Below, in pieces: positions 19,399-28,127 of a stretch of 41,956 bases of DNA. The position numbers and the translations under genes were made by a program. Each line of letters opens with the position of its first letter. Within the stretch, counting starts at the first letter, position 1. The notes under the pieces are model-generated. The model searched no databases and had not been told where the DNA came from. It was given only the letters and a program-made list of their open reading frames with translations. Source of the stretch: a virus; IMG/VR virus record IMGVR_UViG_3300024224_000008, positions 1-41,956 of that record; one strand, given 5' to 3'.

Positions 19399-19907
19399 GG
19401 CTGTCCCTCGGTCACAAACGCCACGGCGCGCCGGATCCAGCCGTGGAAAAAATGCAGCTGCGTCGGATCGCGATCGACGACGCGCTCCAGGTAGCGCACG
19501 CGCGCGGCGACGAGCGCGGCGCGGAGGAATGGCCCGGCGGCGGCCGCCGCGGCGACCGTGATCGGGCCGACCTGGCCGTCGGCACGCACGCCGAGCAGCC
19601 GCTGCAGCGCCGCGGCCGCGGTGCCGACGCCGCTGGTGATCCCGAAGTCCACCAGCTGCGCCCGCAGCCGCTCGTCGGCGATCGCCGCGAACGGCTCCAC
19701 ATACCAGGCGGAATAAATGTCGCCGGCCTCCGTGGTCGACAGCGCCTGGACCTCCGCCGCGGTCGCATCGCGCCCCAGCTGCCGCCAGCGCCCGAGATCA
19801 CGCGCAGTGATCCCGTATTTGGTCGGGCCGCCGCGATCGAGCGGATCGTTGGTGAAGCCGCCCTCGCGCGCGATCACGCCGGCGATCACGTCCGCGGTCG
19901 TCATCAT
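19395..19907 (-). CDS. Endolysin, GH108-like muramidase with peptidoglycan-binding domain
   Basis: The 170-residue product has the glycosyl-hydrolase-108 opening REGGFTNDPLDRGGPTKYGIT (catalytic Glu15) and a C-terminal PG-binding-3 type domain (LLGVRADGQVGPITVAA, about 105-118). It hydrolyses the glycan backbone of peptidoglycan. There is no signal sequence, so release would depend on the adjacent holin-like protein. Enzymes of this family are usual in phages of Gram-negative bacteria. The start ATGATG at 19907 overlaps the hub gene stop. Confidence 0.9.
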   Translation of the reverse strand: MMTTADVIAGVIAREGGFTNDPLDRGGPTKYGITARDLGRWRQLGRDATAAEVQALSTTEAGDIYSAWYVEPFAAIADERLRAQLVDFGITSGVGTAAAALQRLLGVRADGQVGPITVAAAAAAGPFLRAALVAARVRYLERVVDRDPTQLHFFHGWIRRAVAFVTEGQP

Positions 19908-22837
19908 GCGGCCGCCAGCAGCGCCACACGGCGCAACAGATCGCTGAGCGTGAAGGCGACCGAGGTCGCGGTCACCGCATACAGCGGATTCAGTGCGGGA
20001 CCATCGAAGGACAGATCGACGCGCTGGATCGTGAAATCGCCGGTCTGTGCCCACGGCGCGCCGTTCGCGGTCAGATTGATCGAGACCGTGCGGCCGGTTT
20101 TGGTTTTGGTGTCGCGCGTGTAGTACTGCGCGGTGACGACCGGCCGACTAAAGATCGCCAGGTCCGCGTCGCAGAGCGCGATCATGCGCGCCTCAGTGCT
20201 GCGCTCGTCGGTGATCGTGTATTCGCGGATTCCGTCGGTCGGGTTGCCGGCGGCGTCACGCTCCAGGGCGCCGAGCGCAGCTTGCGCGGCGAGATCGTCG
20301 CGCTGTACCCAGATGTTCACCGCCGAGCCTTTGGCCAGCGGTAGCGCGACGCCGTTCCAGCTGTTGATCCCGACCAGCGCCGGCGCCGGCAGAACCTGCG
20401 ATCCGTACAACACGGTCGTCGTGATCGCGCCCGGGCCGCTGGCCGGGATCCCGGTCAGCGTGTTGCCCGAGACGCCGGTATAGCGGATCGTCTGGTTGCC
20501 GCTGCTCAGCAGCGCCCAGCCGCCGCTCGCCGCGGAGAACGGCCCCGCGCTGGCGGTCGGCAGCGTCGTCGATCCGGCGAGCACCTGGCCGGCCGGCTGC
20601 GTGAGGCCGGAGGTATCGCCGGTCGGTGCGTTCACGCCGAGCGCGCCGTCCGCGGTGGTATCCAGGAACGACGTCGTCGTGTTATCCGCGAGCGTGGTGA
20701 GTAGTTGCAGCTGCGTGCCGCCGACGACGGTGCGATAGACCTTGCGCGCGGTCGTGCCGGTGGCGCCGACGGCGATCCCGGTCAGCTGCACGCGCCGCTC
20801 GGCGGCGGTGTTCGTGGACGGCGCCGCCGCGCCGAGGCTGGCGTTGGCCGTCGTATCGGTGTAGGTCGTCACCACGTTGTCGAGCGTGGTGACGAGGTTG
20901 TACGTGCCGCTGCCGTTGAAACGGCGATAGAGCTTGCGGCCGGTCACGTTGCTGTCGCCCGAGGTCAGCAGCGTCAGCGGGATCGTGCGGATCGCCGCGG
21001 TGTTGGTGCCTGGCGGCGTCAGTCCGCCGGTACCGCCGCCGTTCAGCCCGTTGTCGGGAAACGTGCCGGCGCCGGCGAACGTGTTGGAAAACATCCAGTC
21101 ATACACGCCGTTGCGATTGCGCCAGATCGTGCGGCCGGTGGCGCCGGTGGCGAGCGCGGGATAGTCGACGAACGTGCCCTCGGCGAACCCGCCGACGTTT
21201 TTGATCGTGTAGGAATTGGACGCCGCGCCGGCGGTCGTCTGGCCGGCGGCGTTCGTGAACGTGCAGACGTAAAAGACAACGTCGCCGATGTTGCAGCTCG
21301 ATGATCCGACGCCCGATCCGCGATTGTTTGTCATCGCGCCCGGGGTGGCGACGTTGGACGACGTCGCGGAGCTGCTCGCCGCGCTCGGCGTTGTCTCGCC
21401 GATCGCGGTCACAAACGTCAGCACGTAATCGTGTGTGCCGAGGTCGACCGATCCGCCGCTGGTCGGTGTGCCGACGGAGACGCCGGCGCCGCCGCCGCCT
21501 GGCGCGGCCGCGTCGCCGGTCAGAATCGCGGCCAGTGGACTCGGCAGCGATTCACCGGAGGCGGTCACGTCGGTGTACGCGTACTTGTAGACGCCGGCGC
21601 CGAGTTCGGTGCCGCTCACGCGCGCGACGGCCGGCGCGGTCGACGGCGCCGCACCAGGCCCGACCAGCGAGCCGCCGCCGCCGGCCTGCACGCCGGTATA
21701 GGTGAGGATCTGGCTTTGCGCGCCGTCCGGTGTGGTGCTGGCGATCGCCTGGCCGCCGGTCGGATTGAACATCACCGCGTCGGCGACCGGCAGGATCACC
21801 TCGCGCGCGGCGACATCGGCCAGCAGCTGCTCGCCGTGGCCTTTGCCATAGCAGCGCGTGCGCAGCTGCGAGTGATCGACAGAAAAACGGATCGGCGACG
21901 GCAGCTGCAGCGGTGGATGCGTGGCGTCGAGCGGATCCGGCTGCTCGCCGGCGTAGGTCTGATACAGCCAGACGTCGCCGGCGTAATCGATCTTGGTTTT
22001 GCCGGCGGTCGCGCTCGTGCTGATCGCCGTGGCCAGCCCGCGCATACACGACATGAAATCGGCCGAGCCGTCGAAGGTGATCGTGACGGCCGGCAGGTTG
22101 TCGGCGACGTGGTTGGACGTAAAGCCGGGCGCGTAGGTGGCGACCAGGTAGCGCGCGATCGTGGACGCCGACACGTTCGTCCAGGTCCCGAACGGCCGGC
22201 GCCGATTGATGCGGAACGTCTGATCGATCAGCGTGGCCGGATAGATCGAACTCGCCTCAGCGGTGCCGACGCACGTCTGATCGACCGCCTGGACCTCTCC
22301 GCCGAAAATCAAATGGTCGTCGTCCAGCGTGCCGAGGCCGATCGTGATCGCCTCTCCGCCGCTCGGCGCCTCGGTGTCAAACGTCACGCTCGCGGTGTTC
22401 GGTGAGGCGCCGAGCGTCTCGTGGATCGACAGCGTGTGAAACCGCGCGCGCGAGGTCACGATCTGGCCGGCGAGCGAAAACAGCACCGCGGTCGCCGCCG
22501 GCGTCGTGAACGACCACACCGGCCCGACCGCGGAGCCGCCGTCGTTGAACGCGACGATCTTCCAGTAGTAGGTCGTGCCGGGCGTGAGCGTCGGCACGTA
22601 CGTCGTGGTGTTGTATTTCGGCACCACGATCGTCGCTGGCGGATTCACCGTATCGAGGTAGATGTCGAACTTCGTCGCCCGCGCAGAGGTCCACGCCAGC
22701 CGCGTGTAATACGCGGTCCCCGCGTCCGCCGGCGACGGCGCACTCGGGGTGTCTGGCGCCGCCGGCGGCGTCGGCACCAGGGCGCCTGGTGATCGACGAC
22801 GCTTGCGCCACGGTGCAGCGAGCAGCGCGCCAGGCAT
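19904..22837 (-). CDS. Tail hub/baseplate protein with FN3 and inserted Ig-like repeats
   Basis: This 977-residue protein has a basic N terminus and then a fibronectin type III domain (about 27-113; TTYYWKIVAFNDGGSAVGPVWSF). A tail-hub-like region (about 115-390) follows, then an insertion of repeated beta modules (about 400-745). Three of these share the pattern GRKLYR...TTLxDNxTTxxxDTTAxxxLG. A hub C-terminal part (about 750-977) ends with WAQTGDFTIQRVDLSF. In siphophages the protein after the tape measure forms the tail tip that contacts the cell. The inserted repeats are related to a module in the head-tail connector gene. The start follows the upstream TAA directly. Confidence 0.82.
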   Translation of the reverse strand: MPGALLAAPWRKRRRSPGALVPTPPAAPDTPSAPSPADAGTAYYTRLAWTSARATKFDIYLDTVNPPATIVVPKYNTTTYVPTLTPGTTYYWKIVAFNDGGSAVGPVWSFTTPAATAVLFSLAGQIVTSRARFHTLSIHETLGASPNTASVTFDTEAPSGGEAITIGLGTLDDDHLIFGGEVQAVDQTCVGTAEASSIYPATLIDQTFRINRRRPFGTWTNVSASTIARYLVATYAPGFTSNHVADNLPAVTITFDGSADFMSCMRGLATAISTSATAGKTKIDYAGDVWLYQTYAGEQPDPLDATHPPLQLPSPIRFSVDHSQLRTRCYGKGHGEQLLADVAAREVILPVADAVMFNPTGGQAIASTTPDGAQSQILTYTGVQAGGGGSLVGPGAAPSTAPAVARVSGTELGAGVYKYAYTDVTASGESLPSPLAAILTGDAAAPGGGGAGVSVGTPTSGGSVDLGTHDYVLTFVTAIGETTPSAASSSATSSNVATPGAMTNNRGSGVGSSSCNIGDVVFYVCTFTNAAGQTTAGAASNSYTIKNVGGFAEGTFVDYPALATGATGRTIWRNRNGVYDWMFSNTFAGAGTFPDNGLNGGGTGGLTPPGTNTAAIRTIPLTLLTSGDSNVTGRKLYRRFNGSGTYNLVTTLDNVVTTYTDTTANASLGAAAPSTNTAAERRVQLTGIAVGATGTTARKVYRTVVGGTQLQLLTTLADNTTTSFLDTTADGALGVNAPTGDTSGLTQPAGQVLAGSTTLPTASAGPFSAASGGWALLSSGNQTIRYTGVSGNTLTGIPASGPGAITTTVLYGSQVLPAPALVGINSWNGVALPLAKGSAVNIWVQRDDLAAQAALGALERDAAGNPTDGIREYTITDERSTEARMIALCDADLAIFSRPVVTAQYYTRDTKTKTGRTVSINLTANGAPWAQTGDFTIQRVDLSFDGPALNPLYAVTATSVAFTLSDLLRRVALLAAA

Positions 22838-23401
22838 TTACTCGAAGGACACCAGCTCGGCGCAGTACTGGTGCAGCGTCAGTGATCCGGTGGCGACCGT
22901 CTGCGTGAAAAACAGATCGAGAATGTTCGCGGCCGTCGCGTCGAACGTGTTGCCGCTGACCGCCGGCGCGGAGTTCCACGGCAGGATCGCGGACAGCACG
23001 CCCTTTGGCGCGCTCGCCGGTACGCCGAGGATGTCCTCACACGTGAACGTGCCTTGTCCGAACAGCGTCGCCGCGGTGCCCGGCGTGCGCATCGTCAGCA
23101 GGATGTCGAGCATCCAACCGACGTTTGTGTGCGCGGCGACGGAGTCCAGCAGGATCGCCAGGCTGTCGAACATCACGGTGCCGCCGAGCCGCACGTCGAA
23201 TCGCGCGGTGCCCGGCGTCGTGATCACGGAGCTGATCCGGCCCGAGGCCTTGATATGCAGCAGCTTGCCTGGCGCATCGAGCGCGCCGCCCGGGATCAGT
23301 ACTTTGGCCTGGCCGGGTAGACACGTCGCCGCGGCGGCGGCCGTCAGCGTCGGGCCGTCCCCTTGCGCGCTCACTAACGTTTTGCGATAACCGACACTCA
23401 T
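22838..23401 (-). CDS. Minor tail protein, probable tip component
   Basis: This 187-residue, beta-rich protein (GKLLHIKASGRISSVITTPGTARFDVRLGGTVMFDSLAILL) has regular strands and a jelly-roll-like composition. It sits between tape measure and hub, where distal-tail proteins are found. No family was recognised with certainty. GGAG is placed correctly before ATG 23401. Confidence 0.72.
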   Translation of the reverse strand: MSVGYRKTLVSAQGDGPTLTAAAAATCLPGQAKVLIPGGALDAPGKLLHIKASGRISSVITTPGTARFDVRLGGTVMFDSLAILLDSVAAHTNVGWMLDILLTMRTPGTAATLFGQGTFTCEDILGVPASAPKGVLSAILPWNSAPAVSGNTFDATAANILDLFFTQTVATGSLTLHQYCAELVSFE

Positions 23402-23413
23402 ACCGATCTCCTG

Positions 23414-24970
23414 TTACGCGGCCGGAAACTGCCGGCCCTGGCGCATCGCGCGCGTCGTGTGGTCGTTGACAATTGAGGCGAGCACGCGGCCGTCGACCAC
23501 GAGCTGAATTACCTGTGTGCCGCCGCCGCCGGCGATCGCGGCGTTCGGCACGATCGCGCCGCTGCTGCGCGGCACGAACAGTTCTGGTCCCTCTTCGCCG
23601 ACCAGATACGGCGCGCCGGCGCTGACCGGACCGCCGCTCGCGCGCGCGGTCAGATTGGTGTTTTGATTCGTGATGATCCCGTTTTGGTGGATCACCGGCG
23701 GCAGCACGATCGGCGGCACCACGATCGGCGCCGGCCCGGCGCCGTTCGGCACGTCGGGACCGTGGCCGATGTTCGGAATGATCGCGTTCAGCGCGTTGAC
23801 CGCGTCGATCTCCGCCTGCACCGCGGCTTGTGCGACCTCGCGCTCTTTGGCTTTCAGCCGCTCCGCGGATTCGTTGGCGAGCGCCTCGACGTTGGCGTTG
23901 AAGATCCGCCGCTGCTCTTCGGTCCCGCGAAATGCGGCCTCTTGCTCGTGCGCGACATCCCAGATTTTTTTAATCTGATAGTCGGTACTCGAGAGGACGC
24001 TTTTCGCCAGGAAATCCGCGAGATCGTCGTTCGCTTTGCGGATCTGCGCGTTGCCATCGACGACGGCTTTGTTCCGCTCATCGAGCGCGCGTTTGGTCTC
24101 GGCGGCCCATTCCTTTTCGTGCTGCTGCGCCAGCTCAAAGGTCGTTTTATGGATCTGATCCCACAGCTTGATCGTTTCGATGTCGTGCTCGCGCGCGTCC
24201 GCGACCGCGCGGACCTGCGCGGCCGTCAGCCCGTACGCCGCGGCGAGATCGCGCTGTGAGACGCCGGCGGCCAGATAGAACTTGATCGCCTCGACCACGC
24301 GGCCGTCGATCGTGGCGAGCGTGGTGGCGTAGCCGTCGCCGGCCTCTTTGATCGCCTTGATCCCAGCCTCGTACGCCTTCTGCGCGTCGGCCGCCTCTTT
24401 GTGCTTTTTGTTGAGGAAATCCACGGCGGCCGCGTAGCTGGTCGTCGAGGCGCCGAGCGCATTGGCGCGCGCGATCGTGTCCAGCTGCGCGCCGGCGACC
24501 TCGTTTTTCAGCGCCTGCGAGCTGCCGGTCAGATGCTCGATCGCGCGGTCCAGGCCGAACACGTCCGCGATCACGCGGCCGATCTCCCAGCCGGCGAACG
24601 CGGCGCCGACGACCAGGCCGCCGCTCGCCAGGGCGCCGAGCTGCCCGACCGTCTGCGTGGAGGCCTGGCCGATCTCCGCGAGCGCGCGCGTGCCGGCGCT
24701 GATATTGATCCCGACCGAACTCAGCACGCCGTCGAAGCGTTGCAGCGCGCTGTGAAAGTCCTGCGTAAACGTGGTCGCGCGCTGCGTCTCGCCGCTGAAC
24801 GCCCGCGTCGCGTTGGCGAGCTGCGTGACCGCCGGCGCCGCGTCCGCCGATCGCTTGAACGCATCGACGGTGTTGTCGATCAGCGGCTTGATCCCGTTGA
24901 GGTTCTCGCGCAGCCCTTCCAGGTTGGCGGTAACCACGACGGAGAGATTCGGATCGGTGCCGGTGCTCAC
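23414..24970 (-). CDS. Tail tape measure protein
   Basis: This 518-residue protein is largely helical with Ala/Glu/Lys heptads. One hydrophobic patch (about 90-130, GALASGGLVVGAAFAGWEIG) is typical of tape-measure membrane segments. The C-terminal ARASGGPVSAGAPYLVGEEGPELFVP signature is common to these proteins. It sets tail length and enters the cell during injection. At about 0.15 nm per residue the tail would be near 78 nm, a short siphovirus tail; this figure is a rule-of-thumb inference. GTG 24970 has GGGAG upstream. Confidence 0.9.
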   Translation of the reverse strand: MSTGTDPNLSVVVTANLEGLRENLNGIKPLIDNTVDAFKRSADAAPAVTQLANATRAFSGETQRATTFTQDFHSALQRFDGVLSSVGINISAGTRALAEIGQASTQTVGQLGALASGGLVVGAAFAGWEIGRVIADVFGLDRAIEHLTGSSQALKNEVAGAQLDTIARANALGASTTSYAAAVDFLNKKHKEAADAQKAYEAGIKAIKEAGDGYATTLATIDGRVVEAIKFYLAAGVSQRDLAAAYGLTAAQVRAVADAREHDIETIKLWDQIHKTTFELAQQHEKEWAAETKRALDERNKAVVDGNAQIRKANDDLADFLAKSVLSSTDYQIKKIWDVAHEQEAAFRGTEEQRRIFNANVEALANESAERLKAKEREVAQAAVQAEIDAVNALNAIIPNIGHGPDVPNGAGPAPIVVPPIVLPPVIHQNGIITNQNTNLTARASGGPVSAGAPYLVGEEGPELFVPRSSGAIVPNAAIAGGGGTQVIQLVVDGRVLASIVNDHTTRAMRQGRQFPAA

Positions 24971-24972
24971 GG

Positions 24973-25392
24973 TCAGTCTCCCAGCCCGACCTCGGTGATC
25001 GCCTCCGCGATCACGTCGCGGACGCGCGCCTCGTGCGCCTGGTGCTCCAGCTGGCCGGCGACGCGCAAAAACGGTTTGGCGCCGAAGCGCATCGAGGTCG
25101 CGCCGAAGTCCAGCCAGACCGGCACCGCCGCGGCGCCGCGCGCGGTCTGCGGCTCCGCCGGCGCCGTCGCCTCCACCACGAACCCGGTCGCGATCTCACG
25201 GACGACGATCCCGGCGGCGGTGCGCCCGGTCCGCCGGCGTACGCGGCGGTGTGCCTCGGTGTCGATATTGGTCGCGGAGATCCGCGCGGCCGCCTTCACG
25301 CGCGCCGGTAGGATCTCCAGCAGCCGATCGATCGCCTTGTGCAGCCGTTCCGCGTTGGCCTCGACCGTGACCGTGTTGTCAGCTGTTGCCAT
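24973..25392 (-). CDS. HK97-gp10-like protein
   Basis: This 139-residue protein has a helical start and then EAHRRVRRRTGRTAAGIVVREI, a beta middle and VWLDFGATSMRFGAKPFLRVAG. The tG-x-L...FGT...PFLRPA pattern marks HK97 gp10-like neck/tail completion proteins. Its position is odd: it lies between the tail chaperones and the tape measure rather than among the neck genes, where a separate tail-completion gene (30151-30621) exists. It overlaps the GT reading frame by 14 bases. Confidence 0.8.
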   Translation of the reverse strand: MATADNTVTVEANAERLHKAIDRLLEILPARVKAAARISATNIDTEAHRRVRRRTGRTAAGIVVREIATGFVVEATAPAEPQTARGAAAVPVWLDFGATSMRFGAKPFLRVAGQLEHQAHEARVRDVIAEAITEVGLGD

Positions 25393-26130
25393 TGGCCCTC
25401 GCCTCGATCTCCGCCGCCGCGCGCTCGTAGGTGATCACCTTCACCAGATCCATCAGTCCCGATCGCGGCAGCGCCTCGTGCGCCGCCGGTGTGGTCGCTG
25501 CGTCGTGCAGCGCCTTGAGCCGCGCATAGTGGCGCGCCTCGATCACGTCCTCCAGCGTGCCGACCGGCAGCTGCTGCCATTCGCGCAGCGCGGTCGTTGG
25601 CGACAAGCACGGAAACTCGTCGCACACGCGGGCCAGCCAATACGCCAGCGGGATCGGCCCGTCACCGTCGAGTGCCCGGTGCAGAGCCGTCAGCCGTTTT
25701 TTTGGTCGGCCTCACGCTGCTCCGCCGTCTGGAACAGCGCCGGCTTGGTCAGCTGCAGCACGGCGCGCGCGAGAAACTCCAGCGCCTCGTCGTCCAGGTC
25801 CTCGATCGCCGCGTCGGTGATCGGCTTCGGCTTGCCGGCCTCCTCGTACGTCCAGGCCTTGAGACCGCCGCGCACCAGCGCGATCCGGTCGTAGCCGCTG
25901 AGCGGATCGTCGAGCACCTGTTGCGCGTCGACATTGCTGGCCGTGCCGGCGCGCGCGAGCGCGAGAAACTTCACCGCCCAATTGCGGCCGCGGCCCTCGA
26001 CAAAGCCGCGCATGTGTTCCAGCTGCGCGCCGTCCACCAGGCGGCCCGAGAGTTTCTGGATCGTCACGGTGTGCGGCGGATCGAACGGCAGCGGGATCGT
26101 CGTGGTCGTCAAACTGGCAAAGATCGACAT
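25379..26130 (-). CDS. Tail assembly chaperone GT (minus-one frameshift product)
   Basis: Slippage by one base at A AAA AAC (25696-25702) joins the G-like protein to a second open frame that runs to 25379, giving about 250 residues. The extension reads KRLTALHRALDGDGPIPLAYWLARV and continues with EFPCLSPTTALREWQQLP; it has normal codon bias and no good start of its own. Fusions like lambda gpG-T, where the T part recruits the tube protein, are the known precedent. The frame alone could start at GTG 25627, but that start lacks support. Confidence 0.85.
25690..26130 (-). CDS. Tail assembly chaperone (G-like, zero frame)
   Basis: This 146-residue protein is compatible with a G-type tail chaperone in length and place (after the tail-tube gene, before the tape measure). 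It contains VTIQKLSGRLVDGAQLEH and a long helical C terminus ending EQREADQKNG. The last codons carry the slippery site, so most ribosomes stop at 25690 to give this form. It keeps tape-measure protein soluble and guides tube polymerisation. ATG 26130 follows a stable hairpin. Confidence 0.85.
   Translation of the reverse strand: MSIFASLTTTTIPLPFDPPHTVTIQKLSGRLVDGAQLEHMRGFVEGRGRNWAVKFLALARAGTASNVDAQQVLDDPLSGYDRIALVRGGLKAWTYEEAGKPKPITDAAIEDLDDEALEFLARAVLQLTKPALFQTAEQREADQKNG
25696..25702 (-). promoter_or_regulatory. Programmed -1 frameshift slippery heptamer
   Basis: The zero-frame codons CAA AAA AAC contain the heptamer A AAA AAC exactly in the X XXY YYZ register, two codons before the stop at 25690-25692. 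The -1 frame after it is open for 105 codons. This is a textbook tail-chaperone frameshift site. Confidence 0.88.
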
Positions 26131-26153
26131 CGGTCTGCGCTCCAGGTGAAACG

Positions 26154-26192
26154 GCGTCGGCGGACCGCGCGCGCTGCGCGGCCGGCCGACGC
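26154..26192 (-). terminator. Long hairpin after the tail-tube-like gene
   Basis: An 8-base outer stem (26154-26161 with 26185-26192) encloses a GC-rich inner stem, placed between the stop at 26215 and the chaperone start. Probably a partial terminator or an RNA stabiliser that keeps the tube gene better expressed than the chaperones. Confidence 0.5.
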
Positions 26193-26214
26193 GGTGACGG
26201 CTGTCGCGCCTGGC

Positions 26215-26640
26215 TTACGACCAGGCGCCCGAGTTCTGCTGCAACACGGCTTCAAATTCCGTGAGGTTGCCGGCCTTGCCGAGCACGGCGTACGACACGA
26301 GGAACCCTTCCGACGACCAGGTCCGCGCGTTGCCAAAGACGATCTGCAGCGTGCGCGTCGCGCCTTGCGGGTTCGTGTCCGGCGCAATGAACACCACGTG
26401 CGGGCCGCTCACGGCGGTGTCGTCCCAGTAGCCGTGGATCGTGATCTGGTCGATCTTGCTGACGCCGGTCGGCAGCATCCCCTCGACGGTCGCGCCGAAC
26501 GGCGTATTCGCCTGCATCCCGGCGGTGATCTTCACGGCGCCCATCTGCAGCACGAACGCGGTGATCGTGCGCAGCGTGCCGCCTGGTGCGTCGTCGTATG
26601 CGATCGTGATCTCGGAAGATCCGTGCTTGCCTGCCGCCAT
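26215..26640 (-). CDS. Major tail tube-like protein
   Basis: This 141-residue, beta-rich protein has a single-domain tail-tube look (MAAGKHGSSEITIAYDDAPGGTLRTIT..., IHGYWDDTAVSGPHVVFIAPD, YAVLGKAGNLTEFEAVLQQNSGAW). It is directly upstream of the chaperones, flanked by hairpins, and has its own leader, all consistent with a highly expressed tube subunit. It shares a short C-terminal motif with the 325-residue protein at 27923, so one of the two is the tube and the other a variant or tail terminator. Confidence 0.78.
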   Translation of the reverse strand: MAAGKHGSSEITIAYDDAPGGTLRTITAFVLQMGAVKITAGMQANTPFGATVEGMLPTGVSKIDQITIHGYWDDTAVSGPHVVFIAPDTNPQGATRTLQIVFGNARTWSSEGFLVSYAVLGKAGNLTEFEAVLQQNSGAWS

Positions 26641-26694
26641 GTCTCGTCACTCCTGCCCTCGCGGGCGTTGCGGCGATTCCGGCGGCCAGTGGCG

Positions 26695-26713
26695 GCAGCT
26701 CCGAGCGAGCTGC
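26695..26713 (-). terminator. Hairpin before the tail-tube gene
   Basis: A 7-base perfect stem (GCAGCTC/GAGCTGC) with a 5-base loop lies in the 105-base gap between the 66-residue gene and the tube gene. No U tract follows, so the role is uncertain. Confidence 0.4.
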
Positions 26714-26745
26714 GGGTTCTGGCGGGCGTTCCGCGTCCGTGTTAC

Positions 26746-26946
26746 TTACTTGCCGAGCGCCGCGCGCAGCGCGCGCGCGGAAATCCACTGCTCCAGCGAT
26801 CGCCGCAAGGCGGTCGCGTGCCGCACGATCACCAGCGACGCGTCGCGCTCCGGCAGATCGTCTTTGTGCGCCGTCCAGTACGCCCGGGCGCGCGCCTCCA
26901 GCGCCGTCGCATCGCGCAAGGCCTCGGCGAGCTGCTGCGCGTTCAT
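26746..26946 (-). CDS. Small hypothetical tail-region protein
   Basis: This 66-residue, helical, Ala/Arg-rich protein (MNAQQLAEALRDATALEARARAYWTAHKDDL...) has ATGA overlap with the 325-residue tail protein. No family was recognised. Confidence 0.7.
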   Translation of the reverse strand: MNAQQLAEALRDATALEARARAYWTAHKDDLPERDASLVIVRHATALRRSLEQWISARALRAALGK

Positions 26947-27923
26947 CACGTCCTCGCGAACCCGACAAACGGCGTCAGCGTGCCCGAGCCGGTCACCGTG
27001 CCGGTGACGCACAGATAGCGATCGACCGTGCCGGCGACCGTCTGCCGATCGGCGAACGGCGCCGCGGTCACCGTGGTGAACGTGATCAGATCCGCGTACG
27101 TGATGTCGTCGGCCGACGAGCGGATCTTCACGACGACCTGTGTGAAGCCGCTGTAATCGCTCACTTGCAGATACCCGACGCCGCCGGTGACGGTGTTCGC
27201 CAGGACAAACGATCCAGCGGCGCCGGCGCCGACCGTCACGTTCACCGGGATCGTGAACGTCAGCGTGCCGGTGACCGTCACGGTCTGCTGGCCGTTCACG
27301 CTCGGCGTCGTCGTGGTGCCCGAGATCAGAATCTTTTGCCCGGTCGTCAGCCCATGCGGCACCGTGGTCGTAATCGTGGCCGGGTTGCCGGTGCCGATCG
27401 AGGAGATCGGGATCGATCGCTGTGACGGATCGAGCGTGAAATCCACCGAGGCGCCGTCGGTTTTGGTGGAGAACGTCGCCGCGCGCGCCGTCCAGTTTTG
27501 CAGCACGACACCGCGGTCCACCTGGCCCGAGGCGCTGTACTCCACCGTCGCGTTCGTCAGCTTGCTGCCCTGGCCGAGGACGCTGTACGACATGGCGTAC
27601 TCGCCTTGCGCGCCGACAAACGGCTTGCCGATCGTGTTGCCGGCAAACGCATACGCGACGATCCGGCTGACCGCCAGGTTCGCGATCGCGGCGAGCATCG
27701 TGTGCACGCCGTTCGCGCTGTCATCGAAAAAGCCGCCGATCTGCGCCAGCGACGCGCGCACCGTGCCGGTCGGCACCGCGGCCTCGGTGCCGTCACCGAG
27801 ACCGTGGCTCGGCTGCATCAGTGCTTCCACCTTGTGCGTGATCCCCTGCACTTTGGCGGCGAGCAAGTTGTAACCGTCCACGAGCAGCACGCTGAAACTG
27901 GATGATCCGACCTTGCCGGCCAT
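26946..27923 (-). CDS. Tail tube-like protein with fused beta domain
   Basis: In this 325-residue protein, residues about 1-165 look like a tail-tube protein (SFSVLLVDGYNLLAAKVQGITHKVEAL, then VGAQGEYAMSYSVLGQGSKLTNATVEY). The middle (about 175-235) carries an 'HGLTTGQKILISGTTTTPSVNGQQTVT' module like those annotated as E1-FCCH-type repeats in phages, and the end is another beta domain. It may be the major tube protein with surface decoration. It heads a gene group distinct from the 141-residue tube-like protein. Confidence 0.75.
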   Translation of the reverse strand: MAGKVGSSSFSVLLVDGYNLLAAKVQGITHKVEALMQPSHGLGDGTEAAVPTGTVRASLAQIGGFFDDSANGVHTMLAAIANLAVSRIVAYAFAGNTIGKPFVGAQGEYAMSYSVLGQGSKLTNATVEYSASGQVDRGVVLQNWTARAATFSTKTDGASVDFTLDPSQRSIPISSIGTGNPATITTTVPHGLTTGQKILISGTTTTPSVNGQQTVTVTGTLTFTIPVNVTVGAGAAGSFVLANTVTGGVGYLQVSDYSGFTQVVVKIRSSADDITYADLITFTTVTAAPFADRQTVAGTVDRYLCVTGTVTGSGTLTPFVGFART

Positions 27924-28127
27924 CTATCGATCCCCCGGGCGACCGAGGTCTGCCCACTGCGCCGCCGACATCGCTGCCGGCGCCGCGAAAAATTCGATCC
28001 GCCCCGATTCCAGCAGCCCGGGCAGCGAGGCCGGCGGCACGCGGTCGCACCGCTCGCCCACGTCCGCGAGCGTGCGATCGGCTTTGTCGGACAGCCGCAC
28101 GAGCGCCACGTAATCGCGGCCGTTCAC
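27924..28127 (-). CDS. Small hypothetical protein
   Basis: This 67-residue protein (MNGRDYVALVRLSDKADRTLADVGERCDRVPPASLPGLLESGRIEF...) starts at GTG 28127 in GTGA overlap with the zinc-ribbon gene and stops next to the tail-tube start. The sequence suggests a small soluble alpha/beta protein. No family was recognised. Confidence 0.7.
   Translation of the reverse strand: MNGRDYVALVRLSDKADRTLADVGERCDRVPPASLPGLLESGRIEFFAAPAAMSAAQWADLGRPGDR

Noticed and set aside
25597-27018. Plus-strand open frame of 473 codons opposite the tail genes
   Set aside because: It is antisense to chaperone and tail-tube genes that have motifs, ribosome sites and a slippery site. Long antisense frames are expected at this G+C content.
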